The notes beneath the pieces were generated by a model, which saw only the letters and a program-made list of their open reading frames with translations, was not told the DNA's origin and searched no databases. A stretch of DNA of 64,000 nt, from positions 806,001 through 870,000 of the forward strand of contig WXYP01000001.1 in assembly GCA_009901575.1 (NCBI GenBank), given 5' to 3'. Each line of letters starts with the position of its first letter. The stretch's first letter is position 1. Both the position numbers and the translations under genes were made by a program. This stretch comes from Flavobacteriaceae bacterium R38 (GTDB lineage: Bacteria; Bacteroidota; Bacteroidia; Flavobacteriales; Flavobacteriaceae). This document shows, piece by piece, positions 1 through 7,741 of this stretch.

Positions 1-245
1 GCTTTAGATGTTTTTGCAAAAATGACAATACCACTTGTAGGCCTGTCCAGACGATGAGCTACACCGAGATAAACATTTCCAGGTTTATTGTATTTTTCTT
101 TCAGATATTCTTTGACAACTTCACTCAGTGGTTTATCTCCTGTTTTGTCACCTTGTACAATATCTCCAACCCTTTTATTAATAGCAATAATATGATTATC
201 TTCATAAAGTACCTGAAGGTTTTTCTTATGTGAGAGAATTTTCAA
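1..245 (-). CDS. RluA-family pseudouridine synthase (partial, 3' end outside window)
   Basis: The gene runs off the left edge, so only the first ~81 residues are visible. They contain the catalytic signature of RluA-type RNA pseudouridine synthases, HRLDRPTSG, where the Asp attacks the target uridine in rRNA or tRNA. There is no room for an N-terminal S4 domain, so this is a short, S4-less form. I chose the TTG at 243-245 because an in-frame TGA lies 15 bases upstream and there is no ATG between. It starts 27 bases after panB ends on the same strand, so the two are probably co-transcribed. The exact RNA target cannot be told. Confidence 0.85.
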   Translation of the reverse strand, partial: MKILSHKKNLQVLYEDNHIIAINKRVGDIVQGDKTGDKPLSEVVKEYLKEKYNKPGNVYLGVAHRLDRPTSGIVIFAKTSK

Positions 246-271
246 ATTATCGAATTTTCAAATAAACAATA

Positions 272-1090
272 TTAATATTGCTCATTTTCATTAGGAAAAT
301 CTTTTGACTTCACATCATCAACATATTGAGATATTGCATTGGTCATATCGTCATATAAGTTCATATATCTTCTTAAAAATCTTGGATTGAACTCATGTGT
401 AATCCCCAACAGATCATGAATTACCAATACTTGTCCGTCTGCATGCCTTCCGGCACCAATTCCAATAGTAGGAATAGAAACACTCTCAGACACTTCTTTT
501 GTTAAGGTTGCAGGAATTTTTTCGAGAACCATTCCGAAGCATCCTATTTTTTCAAGCATTAAAGCATCCTCTTTGAGACGTTTTGCTTCTTCTTCTTCTT
601 TAGCCCTAACAGTATATGTTCCAAACTTATATATTGATTGCGGAGTCAATCCCAAATGCCCCATAACCGGAATTCCGGCATTTAATATCCGTTTTATAGA
701 TTCTTTTACTTCTTTTCCACCTTCGACCTTAACAGCATGTGCTCCGGATTCTTTCATTATTCTTATGGCAGATCTTAGTGCTTCTTTAGGATCTGACTGA
801 TAGCTTCCAAATGGTAAATCCACAACAATAAGCGCCCGTTTGATAGCACGGACAACAGATGAGGCATGATAAATCATTTGATCAAGAGTAATAGGTAAGG
901 TAGTTTCATGACCCGCCATGACATTGCTGGCAGAATCTCCGACCAGAATAACATCTACTCCGGCACCATCAACAATTTTAGCCATAGAATAATCATAGGC
1001 AGTGAGCATAGAGATTTTCTCTTTGTTTCCTTTCATCTCTACCAATGTATTCGTAGTAACTCTCTTGTACTCTTTTTTTGCTACTGACAT
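272..1090 (-). CDS. panB: 3-methyl-2-oxobutanoate hydroxymethyltransferase (ketopantoate hydroxymethyltransferase)
   Basis: PanB transfers a hydroxymethyl group from methylene-tetrahydrofolate to alpha-ketoisovalerate, the first committed step to pantothenate and coenzyme A in the cytoplasm. The sequence shows the family landmarks: the metal-binding [13 protein letters not shown] stretch, the KVEGG segment and GHLGLTPQS, and a C-terminal TIGIGAG loop. The open frame extends to 1135, but the Met at 1090 ([11 protein letters not shown]) gives 272 residues, the usual length, and removes an unconvincing N-terminal extension. It precedes the RluA-type gene by 27 bases and is divergent from the NTF2-like gene. 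No other pan genes are in the window. Confidence 0.95.
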   Translation of the reverse strand: MSVAKKEYKRVTTNTLVEMKGNKEKISMLTAYDYSMAKIVDGAGVDVILVGDSASNVMAGHETTLPITLDQMIYHASSVVRAIKRALIVVDLPFGSYQSDPKEALRSAIRIMKESGAHAVKVEGGKEVKESIKRILNAGIPVMGHLGLTPQSIYKFGTYTVRAKEEEEAKRLKEDALMLEKIGCFGMVLEKIPATLTKEVSESVSIPTIGIGAGRHADGQVLVIHDLLGITHEFNPRFLRRYMNLYDDMTNAISQYVDDVKSKDFPNENEQY

Positions 1091-1151
1091 ATTTTTATGA
1101 AAATTTCCTGTAAAAGTACTAAATTGTACTCTCAAATCAATTTTAGAAAAA

Positions 1152-1610
1152 ATGAAATTCTATACTTTTTTATTCATCAGTCTTTTCACATTAACCATGA
1201 ACGCACAATCATCTGCCAAAGATGAAGTAAAAGCTACTATTGAAAAATTTTTTGATGGCTTTCACAAAGGAGATACAACTATTATCAAATCTACATTAGC
1301 TAATCAGGTAGTAGTACAAACAGCTTTTAAAAATGGAGAGGGAAAAGATATCCTGAATAACGGAAGTATGGAGAATTTTTTAAAAGCTATTGCCACTAGG
1401 CCTGAAGACCAAAAATGGGATGAAAGATTACTTTCTTATAGTATCCAGGTAGATGGAAATATGGCTAATGCCTGGACTCCATATGAATTTTGGTTTAATG
1501 GAGAATTCAGACACTGCGGAGTAAACTCGTTCCAGCTTTTTAAAGATAATGGTACCTGGAAAATTATTTACCTGATTGACACCAGGAGAAGAGCAGGTTG
1601 TAAAGACTAA
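1152..1610 (+). CDS. Secreted NTF2-like / lumazine-binding-like protein
   Basis: This 152-residue protein begins with a signal peptide (hydrophobic stretch ending MNAQ). The remainder fits a single NTF2-like cone fold (SnoaL/DUF4440/Lumazine_bd_2 type): an opening helix with the pattern [16 protein letters not shown], central strands, and a final [18 protein letters not shown] strand pair. Such proteins bind small ligands or act as minor enzymes in the periplasm; the ligand cannot be inferred. It is transcribed away from panB, and its stop overlaps the stop of convergent sdaA by four bases. I am confident of the fold class, not of a function. Confidence 0.75.
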   Translation: MKFYTFLFISLFTLTMNAQSSAKDEVKATIEKFFDGFHKGDTTIIKSTLANQVVVQTAFKNGEGKDILNNGSMENFLKAIATRPEDQKWDERLLSYSIQVDGNMANAWTPYEFWFNGEFRHCGVNSFQLFKDNGTWKIIYLIDTRRRAGCKD

Positions 1611-3037
1611 CAATCGCTGCTATTTACACCAATAGCTAATCCTCCTTTGGAAGTTTCTTTGTATTTAGTATTCATATCCTTTGCTGTTTCCCACATGGTA
1701 TTAATTACCTTGTCTAAAGAGACTCTGGCATTTGAAGGATCACTATCTAGGGCAAGTTCTGCTGCATTTATAGCCTTAATTGCTCCCATAGCATTTCTTT
1801 CTATACATGGTATCTGGACTAAACCACCGATAGGATCGCATGTAAGACCTAAATGGTGTTCCATAGCAATTTCACTTGCCATCAATACTTGCTGAGGACT
1901 TCCACCTAAAAGTTCAGTAAGTGCTCCTGCTGCCATTGCAGAAGAAACTCCTATCTCTGCCTGGCACCCTCCCATAGCTGCCGAAATAGTGGCTCCTTTT
2001 TTAAACAAGCTGCCTATTTCTCCTGCAACCAATAAAAAACGTTTGATATGGTTAAAGTCGGCTTGATGATTATCAATAACCATATAATACATCAATACAG
2101 CTGGAATCACCCCGGCGCTTCCATTGGTAGGTGCTGTAACAACCCTTCCTAAAGAAGCATTGACTTCATTGACACTTAAAGCAAAGCAGCTTACCCATTT
2201 CAAAATTTGTCTAAACTTAACTTCTGTCTTACGGATGGCTATTAACCAACTTTCGGGATCAGTATAAGAAGCTTTAGAAGCTTCCATCAACTTTTTGTGT
2301 GTGTCAAAAGCTCTACGTCTTACGTTTAAGCCTCCGGGTAACGTACCTTCAGTATGACAACCAATATACATACATTCAAGCATAGTATCCCAAACTCTTT
2401 TCAATTCAGAATTGACTTCTTTGGCAGAGCGAATGGATAATTCATTATCCAAAACGACTTCAGAGATCTTCTTTTTCTGAGTTAAACAATATGTAGTTAA
2501 TTCTTCTGCTTTATTGATAGGAAATGGAAAACATTGTTTTAGCTTTAATTTTTCTTCAGAATTAGTTAATTCTTCAACCACAACAAATCCGCCTCCAATC
2601 GAATAATACGTTTGAGTAGTAGTATCTCCATTGCTTAGAGTACCTGTAAATTTCATCCCATTGGCATGAAAAGGAAGGAATTCCCTGTTAAAAACAATAT
2701 GCTGTTTTACATTAAAAGTAATTTTATGATTATTCCCTAATAATATACTGTTTGAAGATTTGACATCGGCTACTATTTTTTCAATAGAATTTACTGCAAT
2801 GTATTCCGGATCTGCACCAGACAGCCCTAATATAACAGCATAATCTGTGGCATGTCCTTTTCCTGTAAGTGATAGTGAACCGTATAAATCAACAGAAACT
2901 TCTGTGATAAGATTAAGTGACTCATTAGTTTTTAATTCGTTGATCCACCTTTCAGCCGCTCTCCACGGACCTAAAGTATGAGAGCTTGAAGGACCAATAC
3001 CAATTTTGAGCATATCAAATACGCTAATACATTCCAT
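1607..3037 (-). CDS. sdaA: L-serine ammonia-lyase (single-chain, iron-sulfur type)
   Basis: This cytoplasmic enzyme deaminates L-serine to pyruvate and ammonia using a [4Fe-4S] cluster. The N-terminal half carries the serine dehydratase beta-domain signature ([20 protein letters not shown]) and the C-terminal half the alpha domain with [18 protein letters not shown] and conserved cysteines ([22 protein letters not shown]) that can serve as cluster ligands. At 476 residues it is the single-chain form typical of Gram-negative bacteria. The ATG start gives the standard N-terminus. It stands alone, divergent from dnaK. Confidence 0.95.
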   Translation of the reverse strand: MECISVFDMLKIGIGPSSSHTLGPWRAAERWINELKTNESLNLITEVSVDLYGSLSLTGKGHATDYAVILGLSGADPEYIAVNSIEKIVADVKSSNSILLGNNHKITFNVKQHIVFNREFLPFHANGMKFTGTLSNGDTTTQTYYSIGGGFVVVEELTNSEEKLKLKQCFPFPINKAEELTTYCLTQKKKISEVVLDNELSIRSAKEVNSELKRVWDTMLECMYIGCHTEGTLPGGLNVRRRAFDTHKKLMEASKASYTDPESWLIAIRKTEVKFRQILKWVSCFALSVNEVNASLGRVVTAPTNGSAGVIPAVLMYYMVIDNHQADFNHIKRFLLVAGEIGSLFKKGATISAAMGGCQAEIGVSSAMAAGALTELLGGSPQQVLMASEIAMEHHLGLTCDPIGGLVQIPCIERNAMGAIKAINAAELALDSDPSNARVSLDKVINTMWETAKDMNTKYKETSKGGLAIGVNSSDC

Positions 3038-3110
3038 ATAATAAACCAGAATTATTTATGGAGGTAAATTTACATTTTTAAAAGAAAAAATAAATTTTTT
3101 TATTTAGAAA

Positions 3111-3150
3111 CTGTCAACCTGTCAGCAAATATTGCTTGGCATAAAGATTG
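3111..3150 (+). promoter_or_regulatory. Candidate sigma-54 type promoter of dnaK with CTGTCA repeats
   Basis: The 16-mer TGGCATAAAGATTGAA (3137-3152) fits the -24/-12 consensus TGGCAYRNNNNTTGCW at every defined position except the C after TTG. Just upstream, CTGTCA (3111-3116) and CTGTCAG (3119-3125) form a close repeat that could bind a regulator. The start site would be near 3162, about 43 bases before the dnaK ATG. No TAnnTTTG-type element was found here. The assignment is an inference from consensus matching. Confidence 0.45.
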
Positions 3151-3204
3151 AATATCTAAATGGCAAATAATTAGTGAATTTTCAACACAAAATAAAAATA
3201 AACA

Positions 3205-5115
3205 ATGAGTAAAATAATCGGAATAGATTTAGGGACTACAAACTCTTGCGTTTCTGTGATGGAAGGTAATGAGCCTGTAGTAATTCCTAACGCAGAAGGA
3301 AAAAGAACAACACCTTCAGTGATTGCCTTTGTAGAAGGAGGAGAGATCAAAGTAGGTGATCCTGCAAAGAGACAAGCAGTTACTAATCCGACTAAAACAA
3401 TCTCTTCTATAAAAAGATTTATGGGAAATAAATTCTCAGAATCTTCAAAAGAAGCAGAGAGAGCTGCATACAAAGTGGTAAAAGGAGATAATGACACGCC
3501 TAGAGTTGATATCGACGGACGTTTATATACACCTCAGGAATTATCAGCAATGATACTTCAGAAAATGAAAAAAACTGCCGAAGATTACTTAGGTCAGGAC
3601 GTATCTGAAGCTGTAGTTACTGTACCGGCATATTTTAACGATGCGCAACGTCAGGCAACTAAAGAAGCAGGAGAAATTGCAGGGCTTAAAGTTCAGCGTA
3701 TCATTAATGAGCCAACTGCAGCAGCATTAGCTTATGGATTAGATAAAAAAGATAGTGATCAAAAAATAGTAGTATTTGATTTTGGTGGAGGAACACATGA
3801 TGTATCTATACTTGAATTAGGAGATGGTGTTTTTGAGGTATTAGCTACAGACGGTGATACGCACTTAGGAGGAGATGACGTAGATCAAAAAATTATTGAT
3901 TGGTTGGCTGAAGAGTTTAAAGCAGAAGAGAATATGGATTTACGTAATGACCCAATGGCATTACAACGTCTTAAAGAAGCTGCAGAAAAAGCTAAAATAG
4001 AATTATCTTCTTCTCCACAAACAGAAATAAACTTACCTTATGTTACTGCGACTGCCAGCGGACCAAAACACTTGGTAAGAACTTTATCTAAAGCTAAGTT
4101 TGATCAATTAATTGACGATTTAGTAAAAAGAACAATTGAGCCTTGTCGTACAGCACTTAAAAGTGCCGGATTATCAACAGGAGATATCGATGAAATTATT
4201 TTAGTTGGTGGATCTACTCGTATTCCTGTAGTACAGGAAGCCGTAGAGAAGTTCTTTGGTAAGAAACCATCTAAAGGAGTAAACCCAGATGAGGTTGTTG
4301 CTATTGGAGCTGCTATTCAGGGAGGAGTACTTACAGGAGATGTTAAAGATGTATTATTATTAGACGTTACTCCATTGTCTTTAGGTATAGAAACTATGGG
4401 GAATGTAATGACTAAATTAATAGAAGCAAATACAACAATCCCTACTAAAAAATCACAGGTATTTTCAACTGCAGCAGATAATCAGCCTTCAGTAGAGATT
4501 CATGTACTACAGGGAGAACGTGCTATGGCCGGAGATAACAAAACAATAGGACGTTTCCATTTGGATGGAATTCCGCCTGCACAAAGAGGAGTTCCTCAAA
4601 TTGAAGTAACATTTGATATTGATGCCAACGGAATTATTAATGTTTCGGCAAAAGATAAAGGAACAAATAAAGAGCAGAACATCAGAATTGAAGCTTCATC
4701 TGGATTGACAGAAGAAGAAATCCAAAAAATGAAGAGTGAAGCAGAAGCAAATGCAGAAGCTGATAAATTAGCTAAAGAGAAAGCAGATAAGATCAATGAA
4801 GCTGATGGAATGATTTTCCAGACAGAAAAGCAGCTTAAAGAGTTTGGAGATAAATTATCTGATGATAAGAAGAAACCTATTGAAGATGCTTTAGAAGAGT
4901 TGAAGAAAGCTTATGAAACTAAGGAAATTGATACAATTCAACCAGCTTTAGATAAAATTAATGAAGCGTGGAAAGTTGCTTCAGAAGAAATGTATAAAGC
5001 ACAAGCAGAAGCGCAACAAGGAGCAGCAGGTGGTGCAGAAGCTGGGCCAGAAGCTAATGCTTCAGGATCAGACGATGTTCAGGATGTTGATTATGAAGAA
5101 GTGAAAGAAGAATAA
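3205..5115 (+). CDS. dnaK: Molecular chaperone DnaK (Hsp70)
   Basis: DnaK is the ATP-driven cytoplasmic Hsp70 that binds exposed hydrophobic peptides with DnaJ and GrpE as partners. It opens with the hallmark [17 protein letters not shown]; the nucleotide-binding domain (to about residue 380) includes [20 protein letters not shown] and [13 protein letters not shown]; the substrate domain includes [13 protein letters not shown]; an alpha-helical lid and acidic tail ending [14 protein letters not shown] complete its 636 residues. The phosphate loop reads GGGTHDVS, with His where E. coli has Phe. No grpE or dnaJ is adjacent. A strong hairpin terminator follows directly. Confidence 0.98.
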   Translation: MSKIIGIDLGTTNSCVSVMEGNEPVVIPNAEGKRTTPSVIAFVEGGEIKVGDPAKRQAVTNPTKTISSIKRFMGNKFSESSKEAERAAYKVVKGDNDTPRVDIDGRLYTPQELSAMILQKMKKTAEDYLGQDVSEAVVTVPAYFNDAQRQATKEAGEIAGLKVQRIINEPTAAALAYGLDKKDSDQKIVVFDFGGGTHDVSILELGDGVFEVLATDGDTHLGGDDVDQKIIDWLAEEFKAEENMDLRNDPMALQRLKEAAEKAKIELSSSPQTEINLPYVTATASGPKHLVRTLSKAKFDQLIDDLVKRTIEPCRTALKSAGLSTGDIDEIILVGGSTRIPVVQEAVEKFFGKKPSKGVNPDEVVAIGAAIQGGVLTGDVKDVLLLDVTPLSLGIETMGNVMTKLIEANTTIPTKKSQVFSTAADNQPSVEIHVLQGERAMAGDNKTIGRFHLDGIPPAQRGVPQIEVTFDIDANGIINVSAKDKGTNKEQNIRIEASSGLTEEEIQKMKSEAEANAEADKLAKEKADKINEADGMIFQTEKQLKEFGDKLSDDKKKPIEDALEELKKAYETKEIDTIQPALDKINEAWKVASEEMYKAQAEAQQGAAGGAEAGPEANASGSDDVQDVDYEEVKEE

Positions 5116-5134
5116 ACTCAACGTATTCATAGTA

Positions 5135-5167
5135 TAAAAAACGCAGTCTGAATGACTGCGTTTTTTT
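5135..5167. terminator. Bidirectional intrinsic terminator (dnaK / RiPP-like array)
   Basis: A perfect stem ACGCAGTC/GACTGCGT with loop TGAAT is flanked by an A-run on the left and a T7 run on the right, so it can end dnaK on the plus strand and the small peptide genes coming from the minus strand. Confidence 0.85.
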
Positions 5168-5187
5168 GTTTTAATACACTTATTAAA

Positions 5188-5352
5188 TTAACATTCACAA
5201 CAAGAAGCCTGAGGAAAATATGGACTTGTAACGCATGCTCTGTGATTTGTTGTGTTGTTATTATTTCCACCGGAAATTTTAGTAGCCTGTAAAATACCTA
5301 TAACCGATTTTTTTAAATCTAATTTTTGAATTTTTGAACCTACTTTTTTCAT
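5188..5352 (-). CDS. Short RiPP-like precursor peptide, CCEC C-terminus
   Basis: A 54-residue open frame below usual gene-calling size. It starts MKKVGSKIQKLDLKKS and has Gly-Gly at residues 28-29, exactly as in its three upstream neighbours. The presumed core is 25 residues, rich in Asn and Thr, contains the NHRAC motif shared with the next gene, and ends CCEC, giving four cysteines in all. Bacteroidota class I lanthipeptide and GG-leader natural-product precursors have leaders of this type. No modification or export enzyme is nearby, so the modification, if any, is unknown. It is the last gene of the array, before the shared terminator. Confidence 0.65.
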   Translation of the reverse strand: MKKVGSKIQKLDLKKSVIGILQATKISGGNNNNTTNHRACVTSPYFPQASCCEC

Positions 5353-5382
5353 TTTTTTTAAATTTAAATATTTTATTAACAG

Positions 5383-5553
5383 TTAATTACATCCACAACA
5401 CGTATGTGGGCTAGGAAACGGATATAGAACAGAGTTACATGTTCTGTGGTTTGACATGTCACCATTTCCGCCAGAAACTTTATCGACTTTTAAATTACTC
5501 ACAATCGATTTTTTTAAATCGAACTTTTGAATTTTAGAACTTCTTTTTTTCAT
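5383..5553 (-). CDS. Short RiPP-like precursor peptide, CCGCN C-terminus
   Basis: A 56-residue open frame, closely related to the following gene: MKKRSSKIQKFDLKKS leader, Gly-Gly at 28-29, the motif NHRTC, and a Cys-rich end CCGCN (cysteines at 39, 52, 53 and 55). The leader/core layout suggests a ribosomally made peptide cut after Gly-Gly by a C39-type peptidase transporter. The spacing is 20 bases after the preceding array gene's stop and 30 bases before the next start, so co-transcription is likely. The product and its activity are unknown; the call rests on leader conservation between four neighbours. Confidence 0.65.
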   Translation of the reverse strand: MKKRSSKIQKFDLKKSIVSNLKVDKVSGGNGDMSNHRTCNSVLYPFPSPHTCCGCN

Positions 5554-5573
5554 AATTCATTGATTTACATTAA

Positions 5574-5879
5574 TTAAAAACAAGCTATTCCAGGAGGGCA
5601 TATAGAATGTGAAGGGCAATCCAATGTAGCAGGGATACATCCTGCAGTTCCGCAATTGTTAGTCCCGCAAGCACCTGTTCCACAATCGTTTGTTCCACAA
5701 TTGTTAGTCCCGCAAGCGCCTGTTCCACAAAATTCTGTTTCAAAGCACGGTTCACCAGGAATAGTTTCACAACCATACCAACTGGTTCCGGTACCTCCAT
5801 TAATTTGATTAGCTTTAAACCCAGCTACAGTGGATTTTTTAAATGATAGTTTGCGTAAGTTTAATTGCTTTTTTTTCAT
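5574..5879 (-). CDS. Cys-rich RiPP-like precursor with CGTxx pentapeptide repeats
   Basis: A 101-residue peptide with the leader MKKKQLNLRKLSFKKS, Gly-Gly at residues 28-29 and a 72-residue core with 12 cysteines. Core residues 51-80 are six tandem pentapeptides of the form CGT-x-x (GA, NN, ND, GA, NN, AG), then CIPATLDC and a Cys/Pro-rich end. The leader is nearly identical to that of the upstream 97-residue gene, but the middle of the core has expanded by repeats. The leader resembles Bacteroidota class I lanthipeptide precursors; alternating Thr and Cys would suit thioether formation, but no LanB/LanC-like enzyme is in the window. It may have its own transcript, since a hairpin lies just upstream. 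Confidence 0.7.
   Translation of the reverse strand: MKKKQLNLRKLSFKKSTVAGFKANQINGGTGTSWYGCETIPGEPCFETEFCGTGACGTNNCGTNDCGTGACGTNNCGTAGCIPATLDCPSHSICPPGIACF
5640..5729 (-). repeat. Six tandem 15-bp units encoding CGTxx
   Basis: Six in-frame 15-bp units within the 101-residue precursor. There is also a higher-order 45-bp duplication: the 20-mer CAATTGTTAGTCCCGCAAGC occurs at 5653-5672 and again at 5698-5717. The near-identity at DNA level points to recent expansion by slippage or unequal recombination. Confidence 0.85.
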
Positions 5880-5927
5880 GATTTTATAGTTTTGATGATT
5901 AGATAATTATTAAGGATTAAAAATAGA

Positions 5928-5956
5928 AAAGAGGTAATTGTTATAACTACCTCTTT
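5928..5956 (-). terminator. Intrinsic terminator between the two long precursor genes
   Basis: The 9-bp perfect stem AAAGAGGTA/TACCTCTTT encloses an 11-base loop and, read on the minus strand, is followed by TTTTCTATTTTT. It sits 8 bases beyond the stop of the 97-residue gene, so it would end or attenuate transcription before the remaining three peptide genes. Confidence 0.6.
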
Positions 5957-5963
5957 ATTTATA

Positions 5964-6257
5964 TTATAGACAATACTGACCTGGAGGAGGACATGAATTT
6001 AAGGCTCCATTTGTGGCACAATATACAGTATTTGGGATACAACCGTCTGTTTCCTGTGGGCACCCCGCCGCAGTTGGAGCAGGATCACATCCTATTTGTG
6101 TATTACAAAAATCTGTGAAGCCACAGGGCTCTCCCGGAATAGTTTGACAACCGTTCCAGCTGGTACCTGTCCCTCCGTTAATTTGATTGACTTTGAGCCC
6201 GGCAACAGTTGATTTTTTCAATGATAGTTTACGCAAGTTTAATTGCTTTTTTTTCAT
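5964..6257 (-). CDS. Cys-rich RiPP-like precursor peptide, first of array
   Basis: A 97-residue peptide with leader MKKKQLNLRKLSLKKS, Gly-Gly at residues 28-29 and a core that starts TGTSWNGCQTIPGEPC and holds nine cysteines plus many Pro, Thr and Gly. It shares its first ~45 residues with the downstream 101-residue gene except for a few substitutions, which marks them as recent paralogues. By leader it fits the class I lanthipeptide-like precursors common in Bacteroidota. Each of the two long genes is preceded by a similar stretch just before the ATG (GACTTTATAGTTT or GATTTTATAGTTT on the plus strand). Modification, export and activity are not known. Confidence 0.7.
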   Translation of the reverse strand: MKKKQLNLRKLSLKKSTVAGLKVNQINGGTGTSWNGCQTIPGEPCGFTDFCNTQIGCDPAPTAAGCPQETDGCIPNTVYCATNGALNSCPPPGQYCL

Positions 6258-6556
6258 GACTTTATAGTTTAATGGTTAATGTGCAAGCATAGAAATTTTT
6301 GATGTCGCTTGTCGGGGGGAAATTCTAATTGTAAAAATATTTTTAATTGAAGAAAAACAAGAATTATTCTACAGATTATTTTGTAACCTTATTTTGGTTA
6401 AATCACAGAAATATCAGTATTTACAATAGATCACAGGTAAAATACAAAAGAGATATAACTTATGATATTTATCCCTATTGTATTAAAGCACAGTTTTTTG
6501 AATTCGATTAAGTAGTTAAAGGAGAATTTTCCCGTAAAATATTTTATGTTTTTCCG
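6258..6556. other. Intergenic region upstream of the precursor array
   Basis: About 300 bases between the head of the peptide array and the end of the esterase gene, both on the minus strand. It is very AT-rich apart from a short CTTGTCGGGGGGA patch near 6310-6322. I found no convincing open frame, strong hairpin or TAnnTTTG element; the best -7-like match for the array is the imperfect CAAGCATA at 6287-6294. Confidence 0.5.
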
Positions 6557-7210
6557 TTATTTGGTGTCAGTAATGGTTGAAATGATTTCTTTTTTCACTT
6601 CATGAACCCCATCAAACTTTATAACTTCAATATTATTTTCAAATAATAGTTTTGCTTTTTTTAGTTCTGCTGCGATACGTTTTTCATTAATGTATGGGTC
6701 TTTATCCCCATAAATATACTTAACAAGAGTATTGCAATTTCTAAAGTCATTAAAATCTTCTTTAGTCAATTCATTAGGAATACTTCCTGCATACAAAACC
6801 AGGCAATTGCATTTTATTTTAAAACGGGAAATCCATCGTGTAAGCACAGAAACTCCCTGAGAAAACCCTAGAGCGATAAAATTTACATTGTCCGGAATAT
6901 TTTCTTCATGAAAAACAGTATTCAGATAATTTAATACATTCTCTGTCTCTCGAATGGTGTTTTCTTTTGTCAGCCAGCTGGCACCAACATGTTTAAAATC
7001 GTCTTTCTGATAGTATTTTGAGGGAGCCTGAGGCGCTATGATATAGTTTTCTTCCGGATTTAACTCATTAAAATGACGAATAAAATATTTACTTAAATAA
7101 CCCATTCCGTGGCAAACAAACCAAACATTTTTAGTTTTTCCCGTAAGATTGTTTAGTGTTGAATAGGTATTGGTATGTAAATAACTGACTATCTTTTCTT
7201 CGTTTTGCAT
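6557..7210 (-). CDS. Alpha/beta-hydrolase, phospholipase/carboxylesterase-like
   Basis: A 217-residue cytoplasmic hydrolase of the Abhydrolase_2 (predicted esterase) type. The nucleophile elbow is GFSQG, the acid is likely the second Asp of GDKDPY and the catalytic His lies in DGVHEV, giving a complete Ser-Asp-His triad. WFVCHGMGY supplies the oxyanion-hole region. The substrate is unknown. It is divergent from the menaquinone genes; MenH of the same pathway is also an alpha/beta-hydrolase, but the GFSQG elbow resembles carboxylesterases more than MenH, so I do not name it menH. Confidence 0.8.
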   Translation of the reverse strand: MQNEEKIVSYLHTNTYSTLNNLTGKTKNVWFVCHGMGYLSKYFIRHFNELNPEENYIIAPQAPSKYYQKDDFKHVGASWLTKENTIRETENVLNYLNTVFHEENIPDNVNFIALGFSQGVSVLTRWISRFKIKCNCLVLYAGSIPNELTKEDFNDFRNCNTLVKYIYGDKDPYINEKRIAAELKKAKLLFENNIEVIKFDGVHEVKKEIISTITDTK

Positions 7211-7235
7211 ATATTTTTAATGAGTTTATGTATTG

Positions 7236-7243
7236 CAAATTTA
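7236..7243 (-). promoter_or_regulatory. -7 element of the esterase gene
   Basis: On the minus strand this reads TAAATTTG, an exact match to TAnnTTTG of Bacteroidota promoters, 26 bases before the esterase ATG. No clear -33 TTG was seen. Confidence 0.4.
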
Positions 7244-7319
7244 TAAGCTATTTTAAAAGATTGTATATAGAGTTTGAAAAAAGGAATGATTATTTTTACC
7301 TGCAAGAATAGTAATGGTT

Positions 7320-7736
7320 ATGAATAAAGAAGAAATACTTAAACAATGTAATGCCATATGTAAAAATACGTTGATGGAAACTCTTGATATATCGTATGTA
7401 GATATAGGAGACGATTTTTTGACTGCAAAGATGCCGGTAACTCCCAAAGTACATCAACCCGATGGTGTTTTACACGGGGGAGCTATGGTAGCTCTTGCAG
7501 AAAGTGTCGGGAGTGCTGCATCCTATGTTTTTTTAAATACAGACGATTTTTATATCAGGGGAATAGAAATAGCGGCTAATCATGTAAAAAGTATTAAAGA
7601 AGGAAACGTATTAGCCAAGGCTACTTTTATACATAAAGGAAGAACAACTCAATTGTGGAGCATAAAAATTACAGATGAAAACGATCGTCTAATCTCAATA
7701 GTAAAATTGACAACCATAGCACTGCCTAAAAAGTAA
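7320..7736 (+). CDS. menI: Hotdog-fold thioesterase, probable DHNA-CoA thioesterase
   Basis: A 138-residue PaaI/YbgC-type hotdog enzyme. The motif HQPDGVLHGGAMVALAESVGS is the typical HGG loop and catalytic acid helix of 4HBT/PaaI thioesterases. Because it directly precedes menF (5 bases) and menD, its likely substrate is 1,4-dihydroxy-2-naphthoyl-CoA, hydrolysed before prenylation by MenA. That function is inferred from context. The track start at 7314 (MVM) is possible, but the Met at 7320 gives the more usual N-terminus MNKEEIL. Confidence 0.8.
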   Translation: MNKEEILKQCNAICKNTLMETLDISYVDIGDDFLTAKMPVTPKVHQPDGVLHGGAMVALAESVGSAASYVFLNTDDFYIRGIEIAANHVKSIKEGNVLAKATFIHKGRTTQLWSIKITDENDRLISIVKLTTIALPKK

Positions 7737-7741
7737 AATGT

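Noticed and set aside
5585-5800. A 71-residue frame overlapping the 101-residue precursor
   Set aside because: It lies in another frame of the repeat region, lacks a leader and has no relation to the neighbouring peptides.
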